A stretch of 64,000 bases of DNA from Phycisphaerae bacterium (GCA_018003015.1 JAGNEZ010000013.1:61296-125295), one strand, 5' to 3'; shown: positions 34,246 through 43,553, numbered from the stretch's first letter. Translations and numbers: made by a program. Notes: generated by a model from the sequence alone, not told the origin.

Positions 34246-35937
34246 CTACACCTTGAATCGGCCGACAAGGGCTTGCAGTTGGTCGGCCAGAGTGGCAAGC
34301 TCCTGGCCGGCGGTCTGGGTCTGGGCGGCGCCCTCGGCGGTCTGCCGGGCCGCGGTGTCCACGCCGGTCATGTTCTTGGAGATCTCTCGGCTCGCGGTGG
34401 CCGATTGATTCACACCTTCCGAGACCGTCGTTGACGCATTGGCCGTCTGGGCCACGTTCTGGGCGATCTCCTTGGTGGTGATGGACTGCTCTTCCACCGC
34501 AGAGGCGATCGTTCGGGACACTTCGTTCACCTTGTGAATGACCTGGGTGATCTCGCCGATAGACTGGACCGCCCCGCCGGTCGAACTCTGAATGGCTTCG
34601 ATGCGCCTGCGGATGTCCTCGGTGGCCTCGGCGGTTTGCTTGGCCAGTTCCTTCACCTCGGTTGCGACGACTGCGAAGCCCTTGCCTGCGTCGCCGGCCC
34701 GAGCGGCCTCGATGGTGGCGTTGAGGGCCAGCAGGTTGGTCTGCTCCGCGATATCCTGGATGACTCCAATGACCTTGCCGATCTCGTCGGCGGCCGACCC
34801 GAGCTGACTGATGTTCTGATTGCTGGTGGTTGCCAACTTGGCGGCATTTTCTGCGATGTTGGCGGCCTGCTCAGCATTACGGGCGACCTCCGCGATGCTG
34901 GCGGTCATCTCCTCCACTGCTGCGGCGACCGTCTTGACGTTGGCTGACATCTGCTCGCTGGAACCCGCGATCGTGCTCATGTTGGCGGACATCTCCTCAG
35001 CGGCCGCTGCTACCGTGGTCGACTGAGCCGTTGTCTCCTCGGCCCCGCTGGCAAGGGTGTCGGCGACGGCCGTCAAGGCGGACGATGACTTGGCCAGCGT
35101 CTGAGCGTGGTCGCGTATGCCCTGGACCGTATGCCTGAGCGTGTCGGACGTAGTGTCCAGAGCCCGGCCCAGATCGGCGATTTCGTCGTTGCCCGAGATC
35201 TCCACCCGCTTGGTGAAGTCGCCCTGGGACATCTCCTGCAGAACCGACACGGCGTTCCGCACCGGCCGGGCGATTCGTCGGGACACGACCAGGGCGCTGA
35301 TCACCACCATCACTGCGGCCACCAGGCTGACGCCGACCACCACGGTTGCCACCTTGCGGGAACCGCTCGTAAAGAGATTCCTGGCGTCGGCCTGCATTTT
35401 CTTGACGCCATCCTTGGAGAATTCCAGGTGCAGAACGCCGTACACGTCACCGACCTTCCATTCCGGGTGGAGACGGCGCATATCGTTGTCGATCTTGAGG
35501 GGCTGGTAGTAAGAGAACACAGCGTCGCTGTCGACCAGGATTGCCTCGCTGGTCTTCTTGGCCTGCTCGAATAGAGCGGCGCTCAGGGCTTGACCTACAC
35601 GCTGGGGATCCGAGGAGAGCTCGGTCTTGCCTTCCTTGTTGAAAAAGGAGAAGGCCCGGATCTCCGTCAGCTGTTTCTGCTGCTCGGCGAACATCGTGAA
35701 CAGCTTGTACTCCCCGCGCTGCAGGGACCCTTCAACGGCGTTCTTGACCTCGAGCAGTACGTCCCTGCCATCGCGGTGTTTCATGTCCTCCACCGACTTC
35801 TCGACGGCCGCCAATGTCCGGTCGACATTTCGAGAGTAGAGGACGTGCTGAATCACCATCAGCGTGAAGGTGGAGAGCACGAACACGGCCAAGATGATGC
35901 CGCAGATCTTCTTGCCAAGAGTGAGTCGCATGTTCAT
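34246..35937 (-). CDS. Methyl-accepting chemotaxis protein, coupled to the hydrogenase
   Basis: A 563-residue transmembrane chemoreceptor. TM1 is about 12-31, the periplasmic sensory region about 32-195, TM2 about 196-218, then HAMP (220-270) and a long coiled-coil signalling domain. The tip is [22 protein letters not shown]. There is no C-terminal CheR-tether pentapeptide. The sensory region shows no CxxCH haem motif and no cysteine. The ATG at 35937 overlaps the TGA of the hydrogenase small-subunit gene (ATGA), with GGGAG upstream, so translation is coupled. The context suggests signalling linked to H2 or redox state; no che genes are in the window. Confidence 0.92.
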   Translation of the reverse strand: MNMRLTLGKKICGIILAVFVLSTFTLMVIQHVLYSRNVDRTLAAVEKSVEDMKHRDGRDVLLEVKNAVEGSLQRGEYKLFTMFAEQQKQLTEIRAFSFFNKEGKTELSSDPQRVGQALSAALFEQAKKTSEAILVDSDAVFSYYQPLKIDNDMRRLHPEWKVGDVYGVLHLEFSKDGVKKMQADARNLFTSGSRKVATVVVGVSLVAAVMVVISALVVSRRIARPVRNAVSVLQEMSQGDFTKRVEISGNDEIADLGRALDTTSDTLRHTVQGIRDHAQTLAKSSSALTAVADTLASGAEETTAQSTTVAAAAEEMSANMSTIAGSSEQMSANVKTVAAAVEEMTASIAEVARNAEQAANIAENAAKLATTSNQNISQLGSAADEIGKVIGVIQDIAEQTNLLALNATIEAARAGDAGKGFAVVATEVKELAKQTAEATEDIRRRIEAIQSSTGGAVQSIGEITQVIHKVNEVSRTIASAVEEQSITTKEIAQNVAQTANASTTVSEGVNQSATASREISKNMTGVDTAARQTAEGAAQTQTAGQELATLADQLQALVGRFKV

Positions 35938-36896
35938 TGTAACTTGCTCCCTCTGTCCTGTTCCGCGTACGCAACTGTGTGGACTTGCTCGCCCTTGCGG
36001 TAGAACGGGAAGTCCCGCCTCTTGGCGAACTCCTTGCTCGTGCAGCCGAGGCAGGGCGAGCCCGCCCGGATGCACCAGTTCACGCCGCCGTTCCACTGCC
36101 GTTGCGGGCAGTTGGTGTGGCTGAGGGGACCCAGGCAACCCAACTTGAACAGGCATCCTGGATCTCCGAACTTCTCCGCATACTCGTGCTTCTGCCAGTA
36201 GTGGAACCGCGGGCAGTTGTCATGGACCGAGTGGCCATAGAATAGTGTCGGGGTGAGCAGCTCCGGATCGAGTTCGGGAAGCCCCTTGGCCAGCACGTAG
36301 GCCAGAGTCCCGACTAGTTCCTCCGGATGCATGGGGCAACCCGGGCAGTTGATCAGTCGGCCCTTCGTCGGAATCCCTTCCTTGTCCATGAACTCCTTCA
36401 GGCTGCCGGCCCCGGTGGGATTGCCCTCGGCAGCCGGTATGCCACCGAAAGCCGCGCACGTGCCGGCGGTAATGATCGCCTTCGCGTTGCGGCAGGCGGT
36501 CTGCAGAATGGTCGTCAGGGGGATGCCGTTGACCTTGCAGGCTTTCGGCATTTTCAGCGGTATCGCTCCCTCCAGGACCAGGTAGTATCCGCCGGCAGCG
36601 GTGACCTTGTCGACCACCTCGCTGGCGACCTTGCCCTCGGCGGCCGACAGGGTGGAATGATAGGCCAGCGACAACACGTCGGTGAGCAAATCCAGCGGCC
36701 CGGGATCCGTGCTGTTCAGCAGCGAAACCGAGCAGCCGGTGCAGTTCATGCCCTGAAGCCAGAGGACTCTTGCCTCTTGCGTAACAAGCTTCTCCAGCCC
36801 CGCGGCTATCGCTCGGCCGTACTGGCGGTCCAGGCCAAAACCGGCGGCCAGGGCGGCACCTACTCGAAGAATGCTTCTTCGTGAATACTGGCGCAT
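35934..36896 (-). CDS. [NiFe] hydrogenase small subunit, group 1, Tat-exported
   Basis: A 320-residue electron-transfer subunit. [12 protein letters not shown] is a Tat signal, placing the complex at the periplasmic face. Proximal-cluster ligands begin with C52-T-G-C55 and continue in G-T-C-A-A-F-G-G and C-P-G-C-P. The distal cluster is in G-H-S-V-H-D-N-C ... G-C-L-F-K-L-G-C. The medial site reads N-C-P ... V-N-W-C ... P-C-L-G-C: the proline that normally leaves a [3Fe-4S] cluster is a cysteine, as in [NiFeSe] enzymes, so a [4Fe-4S] cluster is likely. It lies 12 bases after the large-subunit gene. No C-terminal membrane helix is seen. Confidence 0.93.
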   Translation of the reverse strand: MRQYSRRSILRVGAALAAGFGLDRQYGRAIAAGLEKLVTQEARVLWLQGMNCTGCSVSLLNSTDPGPLDLLTDVLSLAYHSTLSAAEGKVASEVVDKVTAAGGYYLVLEGAIPLKMPKACKVNGIPLTTILQTACRNAKAIITAGTCAAFGGIPAAEGNPTGAGSLKEFMDKEGIPTKGRLINCPGCPMHPEELVGTLAYVLAKGLPELDPELLTPTLFYGHSVHDNCPRFHYWQKHEYAEKFGDPGCLFKLGCLGPLSHTNCPQRQWNGGVNWCIRAGSPCLGCTSKEFAKRRDFPFYRKGEQVHTVAYAEQDRGSKLQ

Positions 36897-36908
36897 GTCA
36901 GGGGTCTC

Positions 36909-38453
36909 CTAATGAACAGCACACGCAAGGCACGGATCGAAGGAGCGAACGATGCGGCCGAGCTCGATCGGCTGCGCGGGATCCTCGATGAACGTTCCCG
37001 CAAGAGCTTGCTCCACCGGCCCTGGTTGACCTCGATCGTCGCGTGGTGAGCAATTCCACGTTGTCGGCACCACGGACTGGTAGCGCTTGACCTTGTAGTC
37101 CTCGATCGTGATCCAGTGGCCCAGAGCGCCACGCGGCGCCTCGGTCAGGCCGTACCCCGAGCCGCTCTTGGGGATCTTAAAATCGCTGGCCGGCGGGCCG
37201 TCGATCTCGATCTCACTCAGCCATTTCATGCACTGGTCGGCAACCCAGACCGTTTCCAGGCCTCGGGCAAGATGGCGGCCCATGACAGAGGCCATCTTCT
37301 CCAGCGGCACATCCAGTGAAGTGAGGACCGCATCAAGCTCCTTCTTGACCCAGGCGGCCCCCGCATCATGGTAGTTGGTCAGCACCCGGGCCAAGGGACC
37401 CACCTCCAGGGGACGGCCGGCGTAACGCGGAGCCTTGATCCAGCTGTAAGCGCCCGGTTTGTCCGGCGCAGCGTTCGCTTCGCCCTTGTCAGGGTGCAAA
37501 CCGGAAGGCTGGGCATACCAGGAACTGGCCACGTCCTCGGCGACCTTGCTGACGTCCAGCGGCGCCCATTTTCCGTCGATCACTGTCCCGGGCCGGAAGA
37601 ACTGATTCTCCGGCGTATTCGCGTCATCCATCGGAAAAACGCCGAAGCACAGGAAACTGCCGCAACCGCGGCCAATGTCGAAATACGCCTTGAACGTCTT
37701 CGCGACGGCCAGCACATCCGGTAAGTAGACGTCCTTGATGAAAGCCGTCGCTTCGAGGAGCCGCGTGCGGTATGCGAGCACGCGCTCGATCGTGGGTACC
37801 TGGGTGCAGCCGCCGGGTACGATCGCGGTGGAGTGCGGCAGGTGGGCTCCGAAGATGGCCCCCATCTCGTCGCAAGTGCGGCGGACTTCCAGAGCATGAA
37901 CGTAGTGGCTCAGAAGAGTCATGTTGACATCTAGGTCCTGGACATAATCACGTTCGTATCTGGGAAGGAAGGGGGCGGCGGGGAGGATATCCTTGCGGGC
38001 GACCGCTTGCTCAACCCATGACTTCAGCTTGTTGAGCAGTTTGTCCGTGCCCGCGTATTGTAGTATCGCCTTGATGTCCACAAAATCCAATGCCGCGAGA
38101 TGGTAGAAATGGAGGATATGGGAATGGAGGTGGTTTGCTCCCAGAATGAGATTCTGAAGCAACCGGCCGTTGTGCGTCGGTTTGAGCTTGTAGGCCATTT
38201 CTTGAGCTCGGATCGACGCAATGCCATGCGAGATCGGACAGACGCCGCAGGTCCGCTGCATGATCTGCTGGGCATCGAGAGGGTCGCGGCCTTCGATGAT
38301 CTTCTCAAGGCCGCGGAACATCTCCCCTTCACATTTGGCCTCCTTCACGCGAAAGCCCTTCTTGCCTCCGACTTCTACCTCTTCCGTTTCGGCATGAACG
38401 GCAAGGTGTCCTTCAATGCGGGTCAAGGGGTTGATGGTGAGTTCGTTGCTCAT
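36909..38453 (-). CDS. [NiFe] hydrogenase large subunit, group 1, without C-terminal extension
   Basis: The 514-residue catalytic subunit of a periplasmic uptake-type hydrogenase. The first NiFe motif is R-T-C69-G-V-C72-P-I-S-H; the second, D-P-C508-L-A-C511-A-V-H514, ends the protein: a TAG stop directly follows the histidine at which maturation proteases normally cut. The nickel ligand codon is TGC, so it is not a selenocysteine enzyme. The start at ATG 38453 (GGAG seven bases upstream) gives M-S-N-E-L-T-I-N-P-L-T-R-I-E-G-H; the longer frame is unlikely. It has no signal of its own and would be co-exported with the small subunit. First gene of the operon, an unusual order. Confidence 0.93.
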   Translation of the reverse strand: MSNELTINPLTRIEGHLAVHAETEEVEVGGKKGFRVKEAKCEGEMFRGLEKIIEGRDPLDAQQIMQRTCGVCPISHGIASIRAQEMAYKLKPTHNGRLLQNLILGANHLHSHILHFYHLAALDFVDIKAILQYAGTDKLLNKLKSWVEQAVARKDILPAAPFLPRYERDYVQDLDVNMTLLSHYVHALEVRRTCDEMGAIFGAHLPHSTAIVPGGCTQVPTIERVLAYRTRLLEATAFIKDVYLPDVLAVAKTFKAYFDIGRGCGSFLCFGVFPMDDANTPENQFFRPGTVIDGKWAPLDVSKVAEDVASSWYAQPSGLHPDKGEANAAPDKPGAYSWIKAPRYAGRPLEVGPLARVLTNYHDAGAAWVKKELDAVLTSLDVPLEKMASVMGRHLARGLETVWVADQCMKWLSEIEIDGPPASDFKIPKSGSGYGLTEAPRGALGHWITIEDYKVKRYQSVVPTTWNCSPRDDRGQPGPVEQALAGTFIEDPAQPIELGRIVRSFDPCLACAVH

Positions 38454-38829
38454 GAGTTCGCTCCGAAGGTTTCGCCGTTGGGCAAAACATGCTCCTAGTG
38501 GCACTGTTGCGGCGCTGAGAGAGACTACCTCGAACCCCCGTCTGGTCCGGCAGCTCCAAGCAGGCCATCCCGACGCTCGGACCGGAGTGTTGCGGGATGA
38601 GAGATGCTGAGCGCTCAATCAGGCCTTTTTCTCATCGTCGGAGAGAAAAGCTGACTTGAGTGATCGCTTCGATCTAGAGGGAAAATGGTCAATAGGCCAG
38701 GACGAGACTGACCGTAACTAGATTGCCGGTTTGGTTATGGGACCCGAGTCAGTGCTCGTATGCCACTGCGACCGTGGTGTCTATCCGCCGGACGAAACAG
38801 ATGATGGACTCTTCACCTGGCGGTGGCGA
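38454..38829 (-). other. Intergenic region upstream of the group 1 hydrogenase operon
   Basis: These 376 bases lie between the stop of the PBP4-like gene and the hydrogenase start, all on the minus strand. They hold no convincing gene. They must contain the hydrogenase promoter, but I found neither a good -35/-10 pair nor a TGGCAC-N5-TTGC sigma54 site in the right orientation. Confidence 0.4.
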
Positions 38830-40311
38830 TCATCCCGGCCAGCCGACCAGAACTCGGCAGGCCTCATCCTGGAGCTTGGTGAAGGGGGCGACATCGTCAT
38901 CGTCACCCGCTTGGGAGGGTATTCTGTTGAAGATGATCGAGAAGGCCAGCCATTTGCCTCGGCGGGTCCTGACGTATCCGCTGAGCGAGGATACGCCGCC
39001 GATGTAGCCAGTCTTTCCGAAGACATGACCCTTCAGGTCGACCATTCTCTCCTTGAGTGATCCGTCAATCCCTGCCGCAGTCAGACTGCTTCGGTAGACC
39101 TGAGCGTCCGGGCGTATATGCATGACTTTCAGCAGGTCGGTGAGCATGCGGGCCGTTACCCGGTTCTGCGGGCTTAGGCCCGAGCCGTCCATGGGGGCCA
39201 GCGCCTGATCGTCGATCCTGTTCCTGGCCAGGAATGCACGCAGGGCATGGCCTCCGTCCTCCCAAGATCCCGGCACGAAGCGGCCCGATTGCCGCTGGAA
39301 CGTCTGCCCACTCAACTTACAGAGACACTCGGCGAACAGATTCTGGCTGTTCTTGTTGATGCGCGACAGGATGTCGGGGAGTGGGGTCTCATGCACGGCG
39401 ATGACTTTCTCGGAGGGCGGCACCGGTGCGCCTCCAAGCGGCCTCTCTGCCCGCCGAATCTCGCCCAGAATGGCGATGCCCTTGATCCGGAGTTGGCACC
39501 TGAGTGCATCCGCGAAAAACGCCCCGGGCTCCTCGACCGGTTTGCTCTTGAGCGCCGTCTTCTTGGTGCAGATTCCTCCCAGCCTGTACACGTTGCCGCC
39601 GGGTGATTTGACGATCTCCGGTTCGCCCTTGGCACCAGTCATGCACTCGTTGATGATGCGGATGTCCTGTACCGGCGGCATCACTTCATAACGAACCGGT
39701 TTGCCTTCTTCAGTCGGAAAGACGGTGATGTCGACGGAGTTGTCACCGAAGTTGAGCCCGCTGGTCGGTGCGGCATACCAGTGAAGAAGCCAGTCCTTCC
39801 GCCACGTGGGATGGACGCGAGGCTGTCGTTCGAAGGCGGAGTCATCGTAGACCAGGTCGCCTCGGATCTGACGTACCCCGCGTTGCTGCAGAATGCTGGC
39901 CCACGCTTCGAGTAGAGTCACCGGCGTGCCCCCCCCGGCAGCAGCAAGGCGGGCATCGCCGGTGGCCGGATCACCCGTGCCGATCAGCCACAGGTCGTCA
40001 CCGTCGAGGGCCAGATAGGTCTTCACCCGATGGTTCGCTCCGAAGAGGTCCAGGCCGACTGCGGTGGTCAGTAGCTTGAAGTTGCTGGCCGGCGTACAGG
40101 CCTCGTCGGCATCTCGGGCATATAGCTCCCTGCCTCCGGGTAACTCGACGACACGGGCGCGAACGACGGCTCCTGTGGATGAAAGCCGACCGAGGACCGC
40201 GTCCAGTCTGGACGCCAGTTTCGCATCCTGGCCGACGTCTGGTGCCACACAGCCGGCGAGGCACCACGCGAGGCCGGCGGCAACGAGCATGTGCTGACGG
40301 CGTGGGAACAC
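38830..40311 (-). CDS. dacB: D-alanyl-D-alanine carboxypeptidase/endopeptidase (PBP4, peptidase S13), lipoprotein
   Basis: A 493-residue S13-family penicillin-binding protein acting on peptidoglycan in the periplasm. The active-site triad of motifs is visible: S-N-F-K (SxxK, in T-P-A-S-N-F-K-L-L), S-Q-N (SxN, in N-K-N-S-Q-N-L-F-A-E) and K-T-G (in F-G-K-T-G-Y-I-G). Unlike E. coli PBP4 it has a lipoprotein signal (C-L-A-G-C near residue 21). The GTG start at 40311 has GGAG seven bases upstream and gives a positively charged n-region. Its presence implies a peptidoglycan-containing wall. It is divergent from the LacI-type gene. Confidence 0.92.
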   Translation of the reverse strand: MFPRRQHMLVAAGLAWCLAGCVAPDVGQDAKLASRLDAVLGRLSSTGAVVRARVVELPGGRELYARDADEACTPASNFKLLTTAVGLDLFGANHRVKTYLALDGDDLWLIGTGDPATGDARLAAAGGGTPVTLLEAWASILQQRGVRQIRGDLVYDDSAFERQPRVHPTWRKDWLLHWYAAPTSGLNFGDNSVDITVFPTEEGKPVRYEVMPPVQDIRIINECMTGAKGEPEIVKSPGGNVYRLGGICTKKTALKSKPVEEPGAFFADALRCQLRIKGIAILGEIRRAERPLGGAPVPPSEKVIAVHETPLPDILSRINKNSQNLFAECLCKLSGQTFQRQSGRFVPGSWEDGGHALRAFLARNRIDDQALAPMDGSGLSPQNRVTARMLTDLLKVMHIRPDAQVYRSSLTAAGIDGSLKERMVDLKGHVFGKTGYIGGVSSLSGYVRTRRGKWLAFSIIFNRIPSQAGDDDDVAPFTKLQDEACRVLVGWPG

Positions 40312-40457
40312 GAAGGCTCTCCTACATTCGAACGAGTGACGATATGCCCATCAACGCATGCTACCACCCCCCGGGCTCGCGTCCATCCCTCCAAGAAGCA
40401 CACGTGCCGGCATCGGGACCGTTTCTGAAAGAACGCTTGGTTTTCAGGAATTCCCAG

Positions 40458-40486
40458 TTGATTCTCGTGAGGGCCTCAGGTACCAT
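40458..40486 (+). promoter_or_regulatory. Candidate promoter of the LacI-family regulator
   Basis: TTGATT (40458-40463) and TACCAT (40481-40486) are separated by 17 bases, and the ATG follows 18 bases later. A short leader of about 12 bases is implied. Confidence 0.4.
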
Positions 40487-40504
40487 CTACAGATTAGGTG
40501 TACT

Positions 40505-41536
40505 ATGTCGATTGCGGATGTTGCCAGATCGGCCGGGGTGTCCCAGGCGACCGTGTCGCGGGTCATCAACCACGTCCCCGGGGTATCCGCCAAGAACATC
40601 CACCTTGTTCAGCAGGCGATGGAGCATCTGGGGTATACACCCCCTCCGCCCGAGCGGCGCCCGGGCCGGCGTTCGCCTCCTCGGAACAGGATTGGCCTGC
40701 TGGGCGCGATTGTCCTGGACGGGCTGTATCTCCACACTCCCGGCGTCCTGGCCGCCCATCTTCGCGGCATGGAGCGGGAAGCGGCCGATCACGATTGTGC
40801 GTTGGCGTTTGCCGACATCTCCGACGCGACTCGCCTTCCTACGATTCTCGAAGGCCGCCAGTTGGTGGGAGGGATCTTGCTGGGGTCGCACGCCCGCTCC
40901 GGCGTGTTGGCCGCCATTCAGCACATGCCCTGGGTCTGGCTCAGTTCACACTCCGGTCCGAGTGGTGACTCGGTCCTGGCGGGCAATTTGGAGATCGCCG
41001 AGATGGCAACCCGGTATCTCGTCGATCGGGGACATCGGCACCTTGCGTTTCTCTCCGTGATGAGCAGTTACCCTGCCTACCCCGCCCGCGCTGAGGCATT
41101 CCGTACGGCGGCTTTGCGTGCCGGAGCCACGGCCGACGTGCTGATCGACCAGCCCCAGATCGACGGCGGTGCGGACACGAATCTGACCTTGCCGATACTC
41201 CGGGAGCGAGTGGCCGGTCTCGTCACTCGGTTTGTCAGTCTCGCTCCGCGGCCAACGGGTTTGTTTGTGCCCAACGACATGATGACGGCCATGGTCTACC
41301 CGGGGCTGATGATGTGTGGACTTCAGCCGGGCGAAGACGTTGAGATCATCTCATGCAATAACGAGGAAGCCTACCTGGTCGGGCTGCATCCCCGTCCTGC
41401 GACCATCGACATCGGCGCGGAGCTCATGGGACGGCGGAGCGTGGAGCAGCTCATTCGCAGGATCCGCCATCCAGGCGAGACGCGGCAGGTGCACATCGCG
41501 GTTTCGCCGGTCCTGATCGAGCCGGACCGGCACTGA
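40505..41536 (+). CDS. LacI-family transcriptional regulator
   Basis: A 343-residue repressor-type protein. The start at ATG 40505 places the helix-turn-helix at the very N-terminus (I-A-D-V-A-R-S-A-G-V-S-Q-A-T-V-S-R-V-I-N), as in LacI proteins; the longer frame upstream is not needed. A hinge follows (G-Y-T-P), then a periplasmic-binding-protein-like effector domain with R-N-R-I-G-L-L, the R-G-H-R-H-L-A-F-L segment and P-T-G-L-F-V-P-N-D-M-M. The effector is probably a sugar, unknown. It stands alone, so its target operon cannot be assigned; nearby sugar genes are candidates. Confidence 0.92.
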   Translation: MSIADVARSAGVSQATVSRVINHVPGVSAKNIHLVQQAMEHLGYTPPPPERRPGRRSPPRNRIGLLGAIVLDGLYLHTPGVLAAHLRGMEREAADHDCALAFADISDATRLPTILEGRQLVGGILLGSHARSGVLAAIQHMPWVWLSSHSGPSGDSVLAGNLEIAEMATRYLVDRGHRHLAFLSVMSSYPAYPARAEAFRTAALRAGATADVLIDQPQIDGGADTNLTLPILRERVAGLVTRFVSLAPRPTGLFVPNDMMTAMVYPGLMMCGLQPGEDVEIISCNNEEAYLVGLHPRPATIDIGAELMGRRSVEQLIRRIRHPGETRQVHIAVSPVLIEPDRH

Positions 41537-41594
41537 GCCGCAGGTTAGCGTCTTCTCTCGGCGAAGCGCGGTCGAAGCCCGGATCCAGAGTCAA

Positions 41595-42281
41595 TCAGGG
41601 TTGAGGGGCGGTCGAGGTCGGCAGCTCTGGCGGCAGCAGGATCTTGATCGCTTTCTGGGCGGTCAGCGTTCGCCCGGTGAGCAAATCGAAGAATGCCGTG
41701 TGGGCGATCAGCTCGGCATGGACGGGGGGTTTGCCCGACGGCCAGGGGCACCTGATGCTGAAGTGGTGGGTCATCAATCGGCCGTACCACATCTTCCGCG
41801 TGGTGGGCACGTCGAAGCGGTACTCTCCTACGACGTTCTGATCGGCCGGGCTGAGAGGATCGAGAAGGACCACCTGGATCGAGCCGGCGGCCTTGATCAC
41901 GTGCCCGTCTTCATCATAGGGTTGGACGTAGAGTACGATGCCGTCGTCACCTGGCTTGTTGTCGGTGTCGTAACCTCCCGACATGCTCGCGAAGTCGATC
42001 TTGACCGGGGCGACGAGTTGCTCCATGGCTGCCTTGCGATCCAGGCCGCGGAGACGGGCGATCTGGGCCTGCAACGTCCGCAGCCCTTCCTGCTCAGAGG
42101 CGAGCTGGTACTCAAGCTGTCGGATCCGCTCCTGGGACAGTTGAAGCTGGCGTTGCGTGGCCTGGTACTTGTCGGCTGTCACCCCACCGCATCCGGCCGC
42201 GGCCAGCGCAAAGACCGTACCCACGAGGACATGGAGGTGTCCCGCGGCGAGCGTGCCCTTGGCCAGCGTTCTCAGGTTCAC
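41595..42281 (-). CDS. Putative lipoprotein with coiled coil, coupled to clpP
   Basis: A 228-residue protein whose GTG start at 42281 overlaps the TGA of the upstream clpP gene (GTGA). The signal peptide ends A-A-A-G-C, giving a probable lipoprotein; the cysteine is followed by G-G-V. A coiled-coil segment (about 40-80, rich in Q, L, E and R) precedes a beta-rich domain (about 90-220) containing [12 protein letters not shown] and W-Y-G-R-L-M. The latter resembles domains described in planctomycete outer proteins, but I do not recognise a named family. Coupling to a cytoplasmic protease gene is odd and may only reflect shared expression. Confidence 0.72.
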   Translation of the reverse strand: MNLRTLAKGTLAAGHLHVLVGTVFALAAAGCGGVTADKYQATQRQLQLSQERIRQLEYQLASEQEGLRTLQAQIARLRGLDRKAAMEQLVAPVKIDFASMSGGYDTDNKPGDDGIVLYVQPYDEDGHVIKAAGSIQVVLLDPLSPADQNVVGEYRFDVPTTRKMWYGRLMTHHFSIRCPWPSGKPPVHAELIAHTAFFDLLTGRTLTAQKAIKILLPPELPTSTAPQP

Positions 42282-42910
42282 TCGTCGGATTCCTTGGGTT
42301 TGGGTGGCGCTTCCGGCGCCCGCTCCAGGATCGTGTCGGCCAGCCCGTAGTCGATTGCCTCCTGGGCCTCGAGCCATTTGTTGCGGTCGCAGTCCCGCTC
42401 GATCTGCTCAATGGGCTTGCCGCAGTGGAGGGCGATGATCTCATACAGCCGTCTGCGCAGCCGGATGATCTCGGCCGCCTCGATGGACAGATCCGTGGCT
42501 GGCCCTTCGAGCACCCCGCCGATCAGAGGTTGGTGCAGCAGGAGTCGAGCGTTGGGCAGAACGAATCGCTTGCCCTTGCGGCCTCCGCACATGAGCACCG
42601 CACCCATGCTGGCGGCCATGCCCACGCAGAAGGTATGCACTTCGCATCGGAGGAACTGCATCGTGTCGTAGATGGCCAACCCGGCCGACACCGATCCTCC
42701 CGGCGAGTTGATGTAGAAGTTGATCGGGGATTTGCTGTCCTCGTTGGAGAGGAACAGCATCTGAGCGACGATGGTATTCGCTACTGCATCGTCGATCCCG
42801 CCGCCGAGGAACACAATCCTATCCTTCAGCAACCGGGAGTAGATGTCGTAGGCCCGCTCGCCGCGACCGGTCTTCTCGATGACCATCGGAATGAGGTGCT
42901 GTGCGATCAT
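42278..42910 (-). CDS. clpP: ClpP-family protease, with Asn at the catalytic Asp position
   Basis: A 210-residue ClpP peptidase subunit. The catalytic serine S101 (G-M-A-A-S-M-G) and histidine H126 (L-L-H-Q-P) are intact. The third residue, Asp171 in E. coli (E-R-D-R-F), aligns with N177 here (C-D-R-N-K-W). Listeria ClpP1 has the same Asp-to-Asn change and is weakly active until it pairs with ClpP2, so a mixed ring with the neighbouring ClpP is plausible. It lies 19 bases after that second clpP gene, downstream of tig; no clpX is present in the window. Confidence 0.92.
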   Translation of the reverse strand: MIAQHLIPMVIEKTGRGERAYDIYSRLLKDRIVFLGGGIDDAVANTIVAQMLFLSNEDSKSPINFYINSPGGSVSAGLAIYDTMQFLRCEVHTFCVGMAASMGAVLMCGGRKGKRFVLPNARLLLHQPLIGGVLEGPATDLSIEAAEIIRLRRRLYEIIALHCGKPIEQIERDCDRNKWLEAQEAIDYGLADTILERAPEAPPKPKESDE

Positions 42911-42929
42911 ATGGGAGTCCTATGTGAGG

Positions 42930-43553
42930 CTACTTCTTCTTCTTTGCATCTTTGCCGGGCTCGGCGAGGATCTCGTCGACAAGCCCGTAAGCCAGAGCTT
43001 CCTGGGCACTCATGTACCGGTCTCGCTCGATTTCGCGCTCGACCTTGGTCGGGTCCTGGCCGGTGTGCTTGGCGATCAGGTCGTTGAGCATCTTCTTGTC
43101 TTTGAGGATTTCCTCGGCCTGGATCCTGATGTCCTCGGCCTGCCCAGTAATGCCGCTATACGGCTGGTGGAGCATCACTTTGGCGTGCGGCAGGGCATAG
43201 CGCTGCCCCTTGGTCCCGGCGGAGAGTATGATCGCGGCTCCGCTGGCCGCCTGCCCGATGCAGTAAGTGGCCACGTCGCAGCCGAGGAACTGCATCGTGT
43301 CGTAGATCGCCAGGGTCTGATCGACCAGGCCGCCCGGCGAGTTGATGTACAGGTTGATCGGCTGGTCGCGTTTGATGGATTGCAGATACAGCATCCTCAT
43401 GATCACGATGCTTGCCGATCGTTCGTTGATGGGGCCGGCCAGGAAGATGATGCGGTTCTCCAGAAGAAGGTCCTCGATGGACATCTCCCGGGTCCGCTGG
43501 TAGGGCGGGGGTTGCTGGTTGAGGGTACGCAGTAGGTCGTGCGGGTGATTCAT
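42930..43553 (-). CDS. clpP: ClpP-family protease, complete catalytic triad
   Basis: A 207-residue ClpP subunit. The serine lies in I-G-Q-A-A-S-G-A-A, the histidine in V-M-L-H-Q-P and the aspartate in I-E-R-D-R-Y, so all three catalytic residues are present. The start at ATG 43553 is preceded by AAGG at a normal distance; the longer frame would overlap the trigger factor gene. The N-terminus is about 20 residues longer than the neighbouring copy. It probably forms the active half of a mixed ClpP tetradecamer that works with a ClpX or ClpC ATPase encoded elsewhere. Confidence 0.93.
   Translation of the reverse strand: MNHPHDLLRTLNQQPPPYQRTREMSIEDLLLENRIIFLAGPINERSASIVIMRMLYLQSIKRDQPINLYINSPGGLVDQTLAIYDTMQFLGCDVATYCIGQAASGAAIILSAGTKGQRYALPHAKVMLHQPYSGITGQAEDIRIQAEEILKDKKMLNDLIAKHTGQDPTKVEREIERDRYMSAQEALAYGLVDEILAEPGKDAKKKK

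Noticed and set aside
36909..38453. Possible selenocysteine hydrogenase, suggested by the four-cysteine medial cluster
   Set aside because: The nickel-ligand codon in the second motif is TGC and there is no in-frame TGA; the enzyme is cysteine-type.
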